Shown here one piece after another: positions 28,828-36,992 of a DNA stretch of 38,428 nucleotides. Location of the stretch: assembly GCA_016934295.1 (NCBI GenBank), contig JAFGTD010000280.1, positions 1-38,428 on the forward strand. The letters are read 5' to 3'. The position numbers and the translations under genes are program-made. The stretch comes from Acidobacteriota bacterium (GTDB taxonomy: Bacteria; Acidobacteriota; UBA6911). The notes beneath the pieces are model-generated. The model did no database searches, was not told the DNA's origin, and saw only the letters and a list, made by a program, of their open reading frames with translations. Numbering within the stretch: position 1 is the first letter of the stretch; every line of letters begins with the position of its first letter.

Positions 28828-28917
28828 AGAAATTTCCTTCGCAGGCTGACCTTGAATGATCCCGCCCTCGCCGATGACCTCGCACAGGAAACGTTTCTCA
28901 AATCATACAGGGCAAAT
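28828..28917 (+). pseudogene. ECF sigma factor region 2 fragment
   Basis: About 30 codons read RNFLRRLTLNDPALADDLAQ then ETFLKSYRAN. This matches the start of sigma region 2 in ECF factors (LxRLTxDPALAEDLxQETFLKxYR). No start, region 2.4 or region 4 follows. A later frame, 28970-29119, gives a single transmembrane segment (MLAVFSVIAVLAVPLARFLY) that could be the matching anti-sigma factor's helix, now detached. Confidence 0.5.
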
Positions 28918-28969
28918 AGGTGCCTACAGGAGAACCGCCTTTTAACTATTCGAAATCTTAGGCCCTTAT

Positions 28970-29119
28970 CGGATATGGATGCTTGCGGTTTTTTCAGTCA
29001 TTGCAGTTTTGGCTGTTCCTTTGGCCCGGTTTCTCTATACTCAATTTAACGGGAACTCATGGAAACCGGAAATTTCAGGTCCATCGTCGTTCTTCAGAAG
29101 AGGGATGCCTGGATTGTGA
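28970..29119 (+). pseudogene. Single-TM fragment, possible anti-sigma remnant
   Basis: The open frame RIWMLAVFSVIAVLAVPLAR then FLYTQFNGNSWKPEIS ends at TGA 29117-29119. It has one membrane helix and a short extracytoplasmic-looking tail, with no start codon. Its place just after the sigma factor fragment is the only reason to suggest an anti-sigma origin. Confidence 0.25.
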
Positions 29120-29164
29120 AGTTTGGTAAATACCAGGAATTGTAAAAATAACGGGAGGAAAATC

Positions 29165-30667
29165 ATGGTACGTTTAAAATTATTCCCGGCACTGGCGCTC
29201 TTATTCTGTTCGGCAAGTTTTGCAGGCGGGATACAGGATGGGGGGGAATGGACGTACGACCTTATAATGGGCGGCAACAGAATGGGGCGCTGCATGGTAA
29301 CCAGCACCCCCGTCCAAAACGGAGTTTTGGAAACGCGTGCGAATATAAAAATTGAGCTGATACAGGCGGGGCAAACCGTCCGGAGCAGCCTGAGCGGGCG
29401 GACGACCTATGAATGGCCGGGTGGACACCCGAGTTCCTATGATTTGAAAATTACCGCATCCGCCGGGCCTGAAGTCTCGTTTGCGGCACAGTTTGGTGAA
29501 GGGCAGAGTACGGTCACTATGGATGTCGCAGGCCAGAGAAGCCCCTCGACTTTGGACACGCTGGGGGACGAGTACGTTCTGGATAATAACTTCCTGGTAG
29601 ATCAGTATATGGTCATGCTGGCAGCGGCGGCCCCCGGAGAAGGGGATAGTGTAACGGTTCGATTTATCACGCCCCAGATAGTTTCGAAAATCCCCAAGGT
29701 CCTGTCCATGGTCATCGATTACGCGGAGAAGGAGACGGTCAAACTGGGAACCACGGAGCGCGATGCCCTGAAACTGACCTCGAAGGGGGATACCGGATTG
29801 CAGATGTATTTCTGGATAGATCCCGACGATCGCACTCTTCTGCGCTGGACGGTTCCGGCACAGCAGACCGAGGTAATCCTGTCCACCGGCGATTCAGCGG
29901 AAACGAAACCGGCGGATATGGACCGTTTGATGGCCGGGATAATCAGCAAACTCTATATCCCTACCTATCTTGAAATGGGGCGCTTCCAGGAGGTAGCGGA
30001 CCTGAAGATGCGCATCAGCCTGTGTGCCGTTGCAGCCGATGGCTTCCCCAAAAACGCGCCGAAACAGGCTTTCGAAGGAAAATCCGAGGAAAATGGTGCC
30101 ACAACCTGTATCGACGGTATCGTCAGAACCGGCATGACGGAATATGACGGAAAATCAAGCCTGCCTTTGACGGCCCCTGCCCGGGCGGAAGACGGTGTGT
30201 TTCTGAAATCGACCGTAGATGCTCCAGCCGAGCATCCGGATATCATCAAGGCGGCAAAAGAAGCCGCAACGGGTGCTGAAACCAGATGGGATGCGGCAGC
30301 GGCGGTTGCACGCTGGGTGCACAGTCACATCAGGTACGAAATTACCGGTTCCGGTGCGCTCGAAGCTTTAAGGCAACGGCGCGGAGACTGCGGCCCCCAG
30401 TCCCTGTTGAGCCTCGCCATGATCCGGTCGCTTGGAGTGCCGGCCCGTCTTGCCGGGGGCCTTCTTTACGTTGGAGGGAAATTCGGCCAGCACAACTGGA
30501 TCGAGGTAATGGTGCGACCGGGAGAATGGATTCCAATAGATCCTACCAGTGGAGAAATCGGCCGGTTTTCAGCCTCGCATGTGGCATTGTGGCGCGGCGG
30601 GGGGGCGCTGGCGCCCGATGCAATGCCGATGCAGATAGAGGTCCTGTCCTTTTCCAGAGTTGAATAG
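29165..30667 (+). CDS. Secreted transglutaminase-like (cysteine protease fold) protein
   Basis: A 500-residue exported protein: signal peptide 1-19 (CSASFAGG), a long beta-rich N-terminal domain (20-330) without recognised motifs, and a C-terminal transglutaminase-core domain (about 345-480). The catalytic triad is visible: C409 in RRGDCGPQSLL, H443 in GQHNWIEVMV and D459 in IPIDPTSGEIG. The VPARLAGGLLY strand between them is typical. Bacterial members mostly act as proteases or amidases, or as transglutaminases on extracellular proteins and peptides. The ATG at 29165 follows GGGAGGAAAATC; an upstream in-frame ATG at 29123 lacks an RBS and would bury the signal peptide. Substrate unknown. Confidence 0.88.
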   Translation: MVRLKLFPALALLFCSASFAGGIQDGGEWTYDLIMGGNRMGRCMVTSTPVQNGVLETRANIKIELIQAGQTVRSSLSGRTTYEWPGGHPSSYDLKITASAGPEVSFAAQFGEGQSTVTMDVAGQRSPSTLDTLGDEYVLDNNFLVDQYMVMLAAAAPGEGDSVTVRFITPQIVSKIPKVLSMVIDYAEKETVKLGTTERDALKLTSKGDTGLQMYFWIDPDDRTLLRWTVPAQQTEVILSTGDSAETKPADMDRLMAGIISKLYIPTYLEMGRFQEVADLKMRISLCAVAADGFPKNAPKQAFEGKSEENGATTCIDGIVRTGMTEYDGKSSLPLTAPARAEDGVFLKSTVDAPAEHPDIIKAAKEAATGAETRWDAAAAVARWVHSHIRYEITGSGALEALRQRRGDCGPQSLLSLAMIRSLGVPARLAGGLLYVGGKFGQHNWIEVMVRPGEWIPIDPTSGEIGRFSASHVALWRGGGALAPDAMPMQIEVLSFSRVE

Positions 30668-30772
30668 ACGCTTTCCGAAAAGCGTCGATATTGGCAGTAT
30701 AAGCAGGGATTAGCGACAATCAATGATTCCTGATTCAGTCGGCGGGGTTTTTGAGAGGAGGTTAATGCAGAC

Positions 30773-32008
30773 ATGTCCGAACATCAACATATGGATCTTT
30801 TTCTCAAGGAAGAAGACCGCATGGCCAGGGAAATGTTTCACGGCTTCGTTGATAAAGAAATCATGCCCGTGAGACAGAAGATAGACGATGACACGGAACA
30901 CAGGATCGTCGGCAAAATCCTTCAGCGCCTGACGGATATGGGCGTTCAAAAAGCGGCCTTTCCCAAGGAGTATGGAGGCGGGGGCAGCAGTTCCGTCGTT
31001 TCCGCGAGCATCATGCATGAAGAACTGGCGCGTGGCGATAGCGGTATCGCCACGGCGGCGACCGTCACGACATGGGCTTTTCTTCCGGCCATCCTGGCAG
31101 GAAACAAAGCGGTGCTGGATCATTACGGTCCCATGTTTTGCGGTCCCGACCTGAAAATGGGTTGCTTCGCAATGACAGAGCCGGGGGGGAGTCATGGCGG
31201 CGGCGGCTGTGATATAGAAAATCCTTCCATGCACGGATGCAAGATAAGGACGCTGGCCCGTCTCGAGGGGGACGAGTGGGTGATTAACGGGCAGAAGGCC
31301 TGGGCTTCCAACAGCGGGGTATCCGACGCTTATTGCGTTCTTTGCACCACGGATCCGGATGCGGGCGATGAGGGGATCGCCCTGATTTACATTCCCGGCT
31401 CCTGCAAGGGGCTTACGTTTGGAAAGTTTGAGAATAAAGCCGGCATGCAGGGTGATAAAAACTGCATGATGTATTTTGAAAACGTCCGGGTGCCGAAAGA
31501 ATTTCGTGCTGCCGGCCCAGGCCGGGATGCGCAACTGTTTCATAACAACGTACTGCTGGCGCGCATTAATACCGGGGCCCTGGCGGTGGGAAACGCCCGG
31601 GGAGCGTTTGAGACGGTTTTGAAATATGCGGGAGAAAGAATCGTAGCCGACAAACCTATCCGTCAGCACTCCATAGCCGCCGGGATACTGGCGGACATGG
31701 CGATTGGAATAGAAACGGCAAGAACATACTATCTCGCAGCCGCCTATATGTATGATAACCCGGAAACTTACGGTTCCGTCTCATCGAATTCCATGCTCTC
31801 TAAAGCAAGCATCGCAAAATGCTATGCGGCGGATGTTGCTGTGATGGTTACCAATAAGGCCATGGAACTGATGGGATCCTACGGCTATGTCCGGGATTAT
31901 GATGTGGAAAAATACTGGCGCGACTGCAAAATCATACAACTCTGGGAAGGCGGAGCCCAGTTGGGGCGCTTCGATGTCTGCCGTGGTTACTATGACTGCA
32001 GTTTGTAG
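30773..32008 (+). CDS. Acyl-CoA dehydrogenase
   Basis: A 411-residue FAD enzyme of the acyl-CoA dehydrogenase family. Landmarks are the N-terminal helices (LKEEDRMAREMFHGFVDKEI), MGCFAMTEPGGSHGG (FAD and substrate loop), WVINGQKAWASNSGVSD, MGSYGYVRDYDVEKYWRDCK and LWEGGAQL. E392 in LWEGG is the expected catalytic base that abstracts the alpha proton. The loop between TEPGGSHGGGG and INGQKAW is longer than usual and Cys-containing. It oxidises an acyl-CoA to the 2,3-enoyl-CoA and passes electrons to ETF; no ETF gene is nearby. GAGAGGAGG lies about 11 bases upstream of the ATG. A hairpin follows the stop. Confidence 0.92.
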   Translation: MSEHQHMDLFLKEEDRMAREMFHGFVDKEIMPVRQKIDDDTEHRIVGKILQRLTDMGVQKAAFPKEYGGGGSSSVVSASIMHEELARGDSGIATAATVTTWAFLPAILAGNKAVLDHYGPMFCGPDLKMGCFAMTEPGGSHGGGGCDIENPSMHGCKIRTLARLEGDEWVINGQKAWASNSGVSDAYCVLCTTDPDAGDEGIALIYIPGSCKGLTFGKFENKAGMQGDKNCMMYFENVRVPKEFRAAGPGRDAQLFHNNVLLARINTGALAVGNARGAFETVLKYAGERIVADKPIRQHSIAAGILADMAIGIETARTYYLAAAYMYDNPETYGSVSSNSMLSKASIAKCYAADVAVMVTNKAMELMGSYGYVRDYDVEKYWRDCKIIQLWEGGAQLGRFDVCRGYYDCSL

Positions 32009-32041
32009 GTTGTGTCCGAGATAAATTAACCGTTGAAGGAA

Positions 32042-32087
32042 ATCCGGCCCCTATGGGAGGAGATGTATCCCGTGAAAGAGGCCGGAT
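32042..32087. terminator. Bidirectional hairpin between convergent genes
   Basis: ATCCGGCC (32042-32049) pairs perfectly with GGCCGGAT (32080-32087), and an inner GGGA/TCCC pair extends the stem. It lies between the acyl-CoA dehydrogenase (plus) and the cupin (minus) stops and may serve both. There is no clear T-run. Confidence 0.4.
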
Positions 32088-32110
32088 ATATGTATAGATG
32101 TTTCAATTTT

Positions 32111-32548
32111 CTAATCCGGCGTATTGCCCACCCTTTTATAATCGCCGCTGACGGCAATATCGACAAATAGTACGGGCTTGTTGATTGCCTTGAAATTCAG
32201 GGGGCCGTGGAACATTCCGGCCGGGATGTAAAGCGCCGTCGGCCGTGTAATGACATGCTTTTCCATGTGAGCCTCGTCCTCTCCCAGGCTTATCTCAATC
32301 TCTGCGTCGAATAGCCTCTGGTCGTCCGAATTCGCTGAAAAGAAGTGCAGGTACTGAGGAAATTCATGCTGGTGCGGCCGGCTGACCATTACAAACGGCT
32401 GAGTGATATGAATGCAGTCGACGGAGAGATGGCCGCCGCCGAAGTTTTTGAGATGCCGCGTCGAAGAGCAGTCCCAATACCCCGGGAATTTGGGGCTTTC
32501 CTTAAGTACGTCCGTCGTGAAGTATTTTCCGAATTTAGTCCTGGTCAT
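32111..32548 (-). CDS. Cupin-fold protein, paralogue of the one at 14615-15109
   Basis: A 145-residue single-domain cupin. Metal-binding pattern: SRPHQHEFPQYLHFF (H59, H61, Q65) and PAGMFHGPLNF (H114), with RLFDAEIEISLGE and NKPVLFVDIAVS between and after. It shares the FDAx-E-x-x-LG block, the HGPL motif and KPxLFVD with the other cupin in this window, while the N-termini differ. Start ATG 32548 follows GGAAGGTGCC; the open frame upstream to 32716 runs through a palindrome and is not coding. It may be a metal-dependent isomerase, decarboxylase or sensor; I cannot choose. It converges on the acyl-CoA dehydrogenase gene. Confidence 0.8.
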   Translation of the reverse strand: MTRTKFGKYFTTDVLKESPKFPGYWDCSSTRHLKNFGGGHLSVDCIHITQPFVMVSRPHQHEFPQYLHFFSANSDDQRLFDAEIEISLGEDEAHMEKHVITRPTALYIPAGMFHGPLNFKAINKPVLFVDIAVSGDYKRVGNTPD

Positions 32549-32651
32549 CTGGCACCTTCCTGTCCGGCTTAAGTGTATGGAGCCACTATAGGGTACCGGA
32601 GATAAGACCACAAATGATTTATGTAAACCTTTAATACTTTGCGTAACAGAA

Positions 32652-32729
32652 AGGGCGGATCTTGTGTTCGCCCTTCCCCTCTGAACAGCCTTGCTTGTCG
32701 GCGCGAGGGCGAACACAAGGTTCGCCCCT
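32652..32729. repeat. Pair of GGGCGAAC palindromes, copies 5 and 6, head-to-head
   Basis: Copy 5 (32652-32675) is AGGGCGGAT-CTTGT-GTTCGCCCT, with one arm altered. Copy 6 (32705-32729) is AGGGCGAAC-ACAAG-GTTCGCCCC in the opposite orientation. About 29 bp separate them. Inverted pairs like this recall bacterial interspersed mosaic elements built from REP units. They fill most of the gap between the cupin and antiporter genes. Confidence 0.8.
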
Positions 32730-32773
32730 GCACAAATTGATTGAGGATTGGCAGAAGCTGGTTCTCTCGATTA

Positions 32774-34639
32774 TTACTGCGTGCCGGGCCGGATCGGTTC
32801 CCAGCCCTGCTCAACCAGCCATGCATTCACCTCGTTCCTCTTCTCGTGAAAGACTACGAGGGTGAGTTCGTCCCCGTTTTGGAAACTTATGCTGTCCTCA
32901 ACCGGGGCAACTTTTTTTCCTTGCTTGACCGCAATCGGAACAAACGCGTTTGTGAGATTTTTGGGGAGATCCATGGCCTCTGAAAAGGTCTGCTCTTTAT
33001 CGCTGTTGAATCGCCAGCGGGATTCCGACGCAATTTGTCGGCGCAGTCGCAGGGACCAGAGATCCACGTCCGTTCTGAGGCCGAAAAGTACTGTCGCCCT
33101 GGATTCGCGTATGATCTTTTCGGTGATGTGTCCCTCCAGCACTACCAGCAGCCGCGGGATTTTAAACTCTTCCCGGGCGCGCCGGACGAAAAGAAGGTTG
33201 ACCTCTTCGTTCTGGGTCATCCCGATGCACGCCGCCACACTGTCGAGACCGGCCCGCTGACGGGTGCGCTCTTCGAGCGCGTTGCCGAAGACAACCCGGA
33301 ATCCCTCTTCTTTTATCGCCCGTGTCGCATCGGCGCTTGCGTCGAGATAGGTGATTTCCTCTCCACCGTCACGCAGGGTGCGTCCCAGCACACGTCCGAG
33401 TTCATTTGCGCCAAGGATCGCATAGCCGGTGTTTGTCTTTCGCCGTACGGCCAAAAGGCGGGCGACAAATCCCCCGGATAAGCCCTGCACCAGGACCGTT
33501 ATCGCGATGACGAGAAATACAAGGGCCCGGATTTTATCGCCCCCTGCAATGCCGGCCCCGTGGAGTTGCTGGGCGAAAAACGAAGCTACGGCGGCGGCCA
33601 CAATCCCGCGCGGAGCCAGCCAGGCGAGGAATGCGCGTTCACGCAGTTTGAGGGTCGAACTCAGGGTGCAGAAATAGATCCCGAGGGGCCGGACCACGAA
33701 CATCAGTACAAGGCATACGAGAATTCCGGGCCGGCCGAGAGCCCGAATTTCCGAAAAACGCACATCGGCCGCCAGCAGTACAAAGAGCAGGCCTATGAGC
33801 ATTACGGTCAACCCTTCCTTGAACTCCTTCAGGTCGCTCAGGGCGCGGGTGTGCACATTCCCGATCACGAGACCGGCAGCCGTTACGGATGCGATGCCGC
33901 TTTCCGCCTGCAGGGCGTTGCTGACATGAAAAAGAGCGAGGACGAACGCCAGGGTGAATACATTTTCCAGACCTTCGGGGATTAAGGCGTGCCGTCGGAG
34001 AAGGAGTGCCAGCAAATAGCCCCCGATGATGCCGAGGACGGCGCCGGTTGCGAGCTTGAGCAGGATTCCCAGCAATCCCGCGATAAAGGTGGAGGCCGAG
34101 GGGTAGAGGACGATCTCGAGGGCGACGACCGCTACAATGGCGCCGATGGGATCGATCAGTACTCCTTCCCCCTCAAGGATAGTGTGCAGATTCCGGTTGA
34201 GTTTGATCCTTCGGACAATCGGGGAGATGACGGTCGGTCCGGTGACGATCACCAGGGCTCCGAAAAGGACCGCAAGCTGCCAGGACCAGCCCAGAATGTA
34301 GCGGGCGGTCGTCGTGCCGCCGAGCATAGTGACCAGTGCGCCCAGTGTGACCAGCCGCTGTATTGTGCCGGATTCCCGCCTGAGGCGCTTTATGTTCAGG
34401 TTCATCCCGCCTTCGAAGAGAATAACGGCGACGGCGTATCCGACCAGCGCGCTGAGAGCCGAACCGAGGAGTCCGGGGCGTATGATGTCCAGCCCGTCGG
34501 GTCCGAGCAGGGCGCCGGCGATCAGCAGGACAATGATTCCCGGCATGCGCAAATGCCGGGCGATGGTTTGTGCCACCAGCCCTGCGAGCAGGGCCAGGGC
34601 GATAATCAGGGAAGGATTGGATAGATTGAAGGTTTCCAT
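32774..34639 (-). CDS. CPA1-type Na+(K+)/H+ antiporter with C-terminal RCK (TrkA-N) domain
   Basis: A 621-residue membrane protein. Residues about 1-395 hold twelve to thirteen hydrophobic helices with NhaP-type signatures (LRMPGIIVLLIAGALLGPDG, ILFEGGMNL, GALVIVTGPTVISPIVRR, LEGEGVLIDPIGAIVAV, LAWLAPRGIVAAAVASFF). The ion-site region reads TGPT and GVLIDP. From about 400 a Rossmann RCK/TrkA-N domain follows (TGYAILGANELGRVLGRTL, ITYLDASAD, ACIGMTQNEEVNLLF), then a ligand-binding C-terminal part. It exchanges cytoplasmic Na+ or K+ for protons, gated by a nucleotide or ligand at the RCK domain. There is no strong SD; GGAATC is the nearest. Single-gene unit. Confidence 0.87.
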   Translation of the reverse strand: METFNLSNPSLIIALALLAGLVAQTIARHLRMPGIIVLLIAGALLGPDGLDIIRPGLLGSALSALVGYAVAVILFEGGMNLNIKRLRRESGTIQRLVTLGALVTMLGGTTTARYILGWSWQLAVLFGALVIVTGPTVISPIVRRIKLNRNLHTILEGEGVLIDPIGAIVAVVALEIVLYPSASTFIAGLLGILLKLATGAVLGIIGGYLLALLLRRHALIPEGLENVFTLAFVLALFHVSNALQAESGIASVTAAGLVIGNVHTRALSDLKEFKEGLTVMLIGLLFVLLAADVRFSEIRALGRPGILVCLVLMFVVRPLGIYFCTLSSTLKLRERAFLAWLAPRGIVAAAVASFFAQQLHGAGIAGGDKIRALVFLVIAITVLVQGLSGGFVARLLAVRRKTNTGYAILGANELGRVLGRTLRDGGEEITYLDASADATRAIKEEGFRVVFGNALEERTRQRAGLDSVAACIGMTQNEEVNLLFVRRAREEFKIPRLLVVLEGHITEKIIRESRATVLFGLRTDVDLWSLRLRRQIASESRWRFNSDKEQTFSEAMDLPKNLTNAFVPIAVKQGKKVAPVEDSISFQNGDELTLVVFHEKRNEVNAWLVEQGWEPIRPGTQ

Positions 34640-34732
34640 AAAAGAATCAGATTCCGGTCTCTTTAGTATTCATCTCTGTCCGGTTGTCGATTCTATCATT
34701 CTATATTTTTTCTTCCTCCTGAAATCTGTTTC

Positions 34733-34772
34733 TTGACAATGAAATATCATAATGATATCACTATAATATCAA
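34733..34772 (+). promoter_or_regulatory. Promoter and palindromic operator of the SPFH-RHH pair
   Basis: A consensus -35 TTGACA (34733-34738) is followed by a perfect 15-bp palindrome ATATCAT-A-ATGATAT (34744-34758), a TGATATCA (34753-34760) and a consensus TATAAT (34762-34767). The -35 to TATAAT spacing is 23 bp, too long for sigma-70, so the true -10 may be TATCAC (34756-34761) within the operator. Repeated ATATCA half-sites covering the promoter suggest repression, perhaps by the RHH protein encoded downstream. Confidence 0.5.
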
Positions 34773-34801
34773 ATAGATAGTACATCGAAGGAGGCAATGC
34801 C

Positions 34802-35737
34802 GTGGTTAAAGAAACTGAATTTAAGCCAATTTCAGGGTGGTTTCCTTTTTTAGTGTTCTGGATTGTGTTATTGGGTGGACCGTTGGTCATTGGAGGTTTG
34901 CAGGTAACGGGACTCTATTATTTCATCCCCATTGTTGTGCTGTGCATGCTGGCAAATCTGATATGTGCATTCGGATTCATGATTATCCAACCGAATCAGG
35001 CCAGGGTCCTGCTGCTGTTCGGAAGTTACAAGGGATCGGTCAAGACTTCAGGTTTTTACTGGGTCAATCCTTTTTTCTCGAAGAAGAAAGTTTCGCTACG
35101 CATTCAAAACTTCGAAACCGGTTCGACTAGAACTCCGGCAAGCAAAGATGCGGCCGGAAAAACGATACCGAAATCACACTCCTCCGGTCACCCCTCAAAA
35201 GTAAACGACAGGGACGGCAATCCCATCGAAATTTCGGCGGTTGTTGTCTGGAGGGTGGTGGATACAGCCGAAGCTCTCCTTGAAGTGGACGATTATGATG
35301 ATTTTGTTTCCGTTCAGAGTGAATCAGCCCTGCGGAATCTTGCCTCCCGCCATCCCTATGACAGCGAAGATCATGAGGTTTCCCTGCGCGGAAATACCGA
35401 AAACATAAGTGAGCAGCTCCGCAGCGACATTCAGGAAAGATTGGATAAGGCAGGCGTCGAGGTTCTGGAAGCCCGGCTCAGCCACCTGGCCTATGCACCT
35501 GAAATCGCCGCGGCAATGCTGCAGCGGCAGCAGGCTCAGGCGGTGGTCGCCGCCCGTACCAGGATTGTGGAGGGAGCCGTCGGAATGGTTGAAATGGCCC
35601 TCGATCGGCTTTCTGAGAAAGGTATTGTTCCTCTTGATGACGAGAGGCGCGCGGCCATGGTTTCGAATCTGCTCGTCGTTCTGTGCAGTGGAGGGCATAC
35701 GCAGCCTGTTGTTAATACGGGCACCCTGTATCAATGA
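34802..35737 (+). CDS. SPFH (band 7) domain membrane protein
   Basis: A 311-residue protein starting at GTG behind a perfect AAGGAGG. Two N-terminal hydrophobic segments (about 15-35 and 38-63) anchor it. The SPFH domain covers about 65-230: PNQARVLLLFGSYKGSVKTSGFYWVNPF, DGNPIEISAVVVWRVVDTAEALLEVDDY, and ISEQLRSDIQERLDKAGVEVLEARLSHLAYAPEIAAAMLQRQQAQAVV as the helical end. Such proteins form large oligomeric membrane rings that organise microdomains or regulate proteases. The C-terminus is short, without the long coiled coil of flotillins. It is followed 42 bp later by a ribbon-helix-helix gene, forming a two-gene unit. Confidence 0.9.
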   Translation: MVKETEFKPISGWFPFLVFWIVLLGGPLVIGGLQVTGLYYFIPIVVLCMLANLICAFGFMIIQPNQARVLLLFGSYKGSVKTSGFYWVNPFFSKKKVSLRIQNFETGSTRTPASKDAAGKTIPKSHSSGHPSKVNDRDGNPIEISAVVVWRVVDTAEALLEVDDYDDFVSVQSESALRNLASRHPYDSEDHEVSLRGNTENISEQLRSDIQERLDKAGVEVLEARLSHLAYAPEIAAAMLQRQQAQAVVAARTRIVEGAVGMVEMALDRLSEKGIVPLDDERRAAMVSNLLVVLCSGGHTQPVVNTGTLYQ

Positions 35738-35779
35738 TACTCGCCTCCAGTCGTATAATCGCGGAAAGGAGAGTGCCGG

Positions 35780-35974
35780 GTGACCAGCCGCGAATCATTT
35801 TTGCTGCGCACGGATCCCAGGGTCCTGGAGGCATTGCGTCGATGGTCCCGCGATGAGTTGCGCAGTGTGAACGGTCAGATTGAGTACATACTCCGCCGTG
35901 CACTGGCTGAAACGGGTCGTTTTCCGGGGAAACGGCCTGCCGGTTTGGAGAAGTCTACGGAGGGCTCAAGCTGA
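35780..35974 (+). CDS. Arc-type ribbon-helix-helix DNA-binding protein
   Basis: A 64-residue protein with a GTG start behind AAAGGAGAG. Residues 5-45 fit the Arc/MetJ ribbon-helix-helix fold: the strand ESFLLRTDPRVL, helix A ALRRWSRDELRS and helix B NGQIEYILRRALAETG (the Arc-like S/N-x-x-x-Q/E-I-x-x-x-L-R-x-A pattern). The tail is flexible and charged. It is too short for a toxin, and the upstream partner is a membrane protein, so it is better read as a transcriptional regulator of its own operon than as an antitoxin. The palindromes at 34744-34760 are plausible targets. Confidence 0.75.
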   Translation: MTSRESFLLRTDPRVLEALRRWSRDELRSVNGQIEYILRRALAETGRFPGKRPAGLEKSTEGSS

Positions 35975-36003
35975 TAAGGAATTGGATCGGACTGATTTAA
36001 CCT

Positions 36004-36057
36004 GCTTTTCTCACACGGCCCTCTGTGCCGCCGCAGCAGGAATCTTGTGAGAAAAGC
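36004..36057. terminator. Long inverted repeat between convergent genes
   Basis: GCTTTTCTCACA (36004-36015) pairs perfectly over 12 bp with TGTGAGAAAAGC (36046-36057), with a 30-base loop. It lies between the RHH gene and the minus-strand membrane protein gene. The TTTTCTCACA arms give a U-rich strand in either direction, so it could act as a bidirectional terminator. Confidence 0.5.
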
Positions 36058-36102
36058 GGGGGAAGATCGTGTTGTCGGTAGATTTAAAACTCGGAATCCG
36101 GT

Positions 36103-36417
36103 TTACCCGAGCGGCTTGTATTTTCTGGGATCCTTGGGATCTTTCGGCTTGTAAGTATAGGGCTCGTGTGGAGCATAATTAGGATTTTGTGAAGGATCCC
36201 CGGAATTTTCGCCGGCTTGACGCATTTTGTTTGCCACGCTGATTATAAACGGGACCACGAAGAGCAACGGTGCATAGGCTTTATATTCCGGGGGCAATAC
36301 AGCGCCGAGCAGTAATACACCCACCAGGATCAGGGAATTCAGCTTCCACTGCCTTTTAGTCTTTTCCGAAGCCTCAGGCGTAACATCGTTTCCGTAGGGA
36401 TTCGTTTCTCCCGCCAT
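36103..36417 (-). CDS. Small two-helix membrane protein, function unknown
   Basis: A 104-residue protein. The ATG at 36417 follows TTGGAGGAATC, an optimal site; an upstream in-frame ATG at 36489 has none. A short hydrophilic N-terminus (MAGETNPYGNDVTPEAS) precedes two adjacent hydrophobic stretches (LILVGVLLLGAVL and APLLFVVPFIISVA). The tail is rich in Pro, Tyr and Lys (PYTYKPKDPKDPRKYKP) and probably cytoplasmic or periplasmic and unstructured. I do not recognise a family. It sits back to back with the YbgC-type gene, 103 bp apart. Confidence 0.72.
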   Translation of the reverse strand: MAGETNPYGNDVTPEASEKTKRQWKLNSLILVGVLLLGAVLPPEYKAYAPLLFVVPFIISVANKMRQAGENSGDPSQNPNYAPHEPYTYKPKDPKDPRKYKPLG

Positions 36418-36520
36418 GATTCCTCCAAATGATCTGATATAAAAGTATATATCATCAAACGAATGGGATCGGGAAGATATCTCCGGCAAAGCGACGGGAT
36501 ATGGAGTAAAATCGGAATCT

Positions 36521-36916
36521 ATGCAAAATAAGGATCATAGACTGGAATTTCGTGTTTACATGGAGGATACGGATGCGCAGGGGATTGTGTATCACGCGAA
36601 CTATCTCCGTTATTTCGAGCGCGGCCGGAGCGAAGTCCTTGAATCCCTCGGCGTTCCTATGGCCCGGATCGCCCAACCGGACAGCAGGCTGGTCGTATAC
36701 GAAGCCCGTATCAAGTTCCGACGGCCCGTCCTGTTGGGGGACAAAATCGAGGTGTTGACTTCCATGCTGCGCGAATCGGAATACCGGCTTCGCTTCCGGC
36801 ATCAAATCAGGCGCAAGGGAGAGGACGAAACTCTTGTAAGCGGCGAAGTGGATGTGGTTGCCATCGACCGGGACGGCACAGTGCGCGAACTGCCCGCAAT
36901 CTTCAATTCAGTATGA
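36521..36916 (+). CDS. ybgC: YbgC-type acyl-CoA thioesterase (4HBT hot-dog fold)
   Basis: A 131-residue hot-dog thioesterase. The N-terminal signature YMEDTDAQGIVYHANYLRYFERGRSE (13-38) is nearly identical to the YbgC/4-hydroxybenzoyl-CoA thioesterase motif YxEDTDAxGxVYHxNYLxFxERxR, with D18 as the catalytic Asp. VVYEARIKFRRPVLLGDKIEV and VSGEVDVVAIDRDG complete the fold. YbgC hydrolyses short-chain or hydroxylated acyl-CoA or acyl-ACP and in many bacteria sits with tol-pal genes; here it is alone. Start is by family length. The presence of an acyl-CoA dehydrogenase and a dehydratase system in the window is compatible but not specific. Confidence 0.92.
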   Translation: MQNKDHRLEFRVYMEDTDAQGIVYHANYLRYFERGRSEVLESLGVPMARIAQPDSRLVVYEARIKFRRPVLLGDKIEVLTSMLRESEYRLRFRHQIRRKGEDETLVSGEVDVVAIDRDGTVRELPAIFNSV

Positions 36917-36992
36917 ACCGTATGCCGCGTTCTCCTGGGGAAACCCTCTCGTAAACTGCATGGGATCCCGGCCGAATACAATAAGGGAAATA

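Noticed and set aside
30710..31669. 319-codon minus-strand open frame
   Set aside because: It is antisense to the acyl-CoA dehydrogenase, whose motifs are complete.
32652..32729. CRISPR array
   Set aside because: There are only two units in opposite orientation and no regular spacers; they are REP-like palindromes.
33035..34624. Several plus-strand open frames under the antiporter gene
   Set aside because: They are shadows of the antiporter; none shows a recognisable domain or RBS.
35780..35974. Antitoxin of a type II toxin-antitoxin pair
   Set aside because: The RHH fold fits, but the partner is a 311-residue SPFH membrane protein and no small toxin gene is adjacent.
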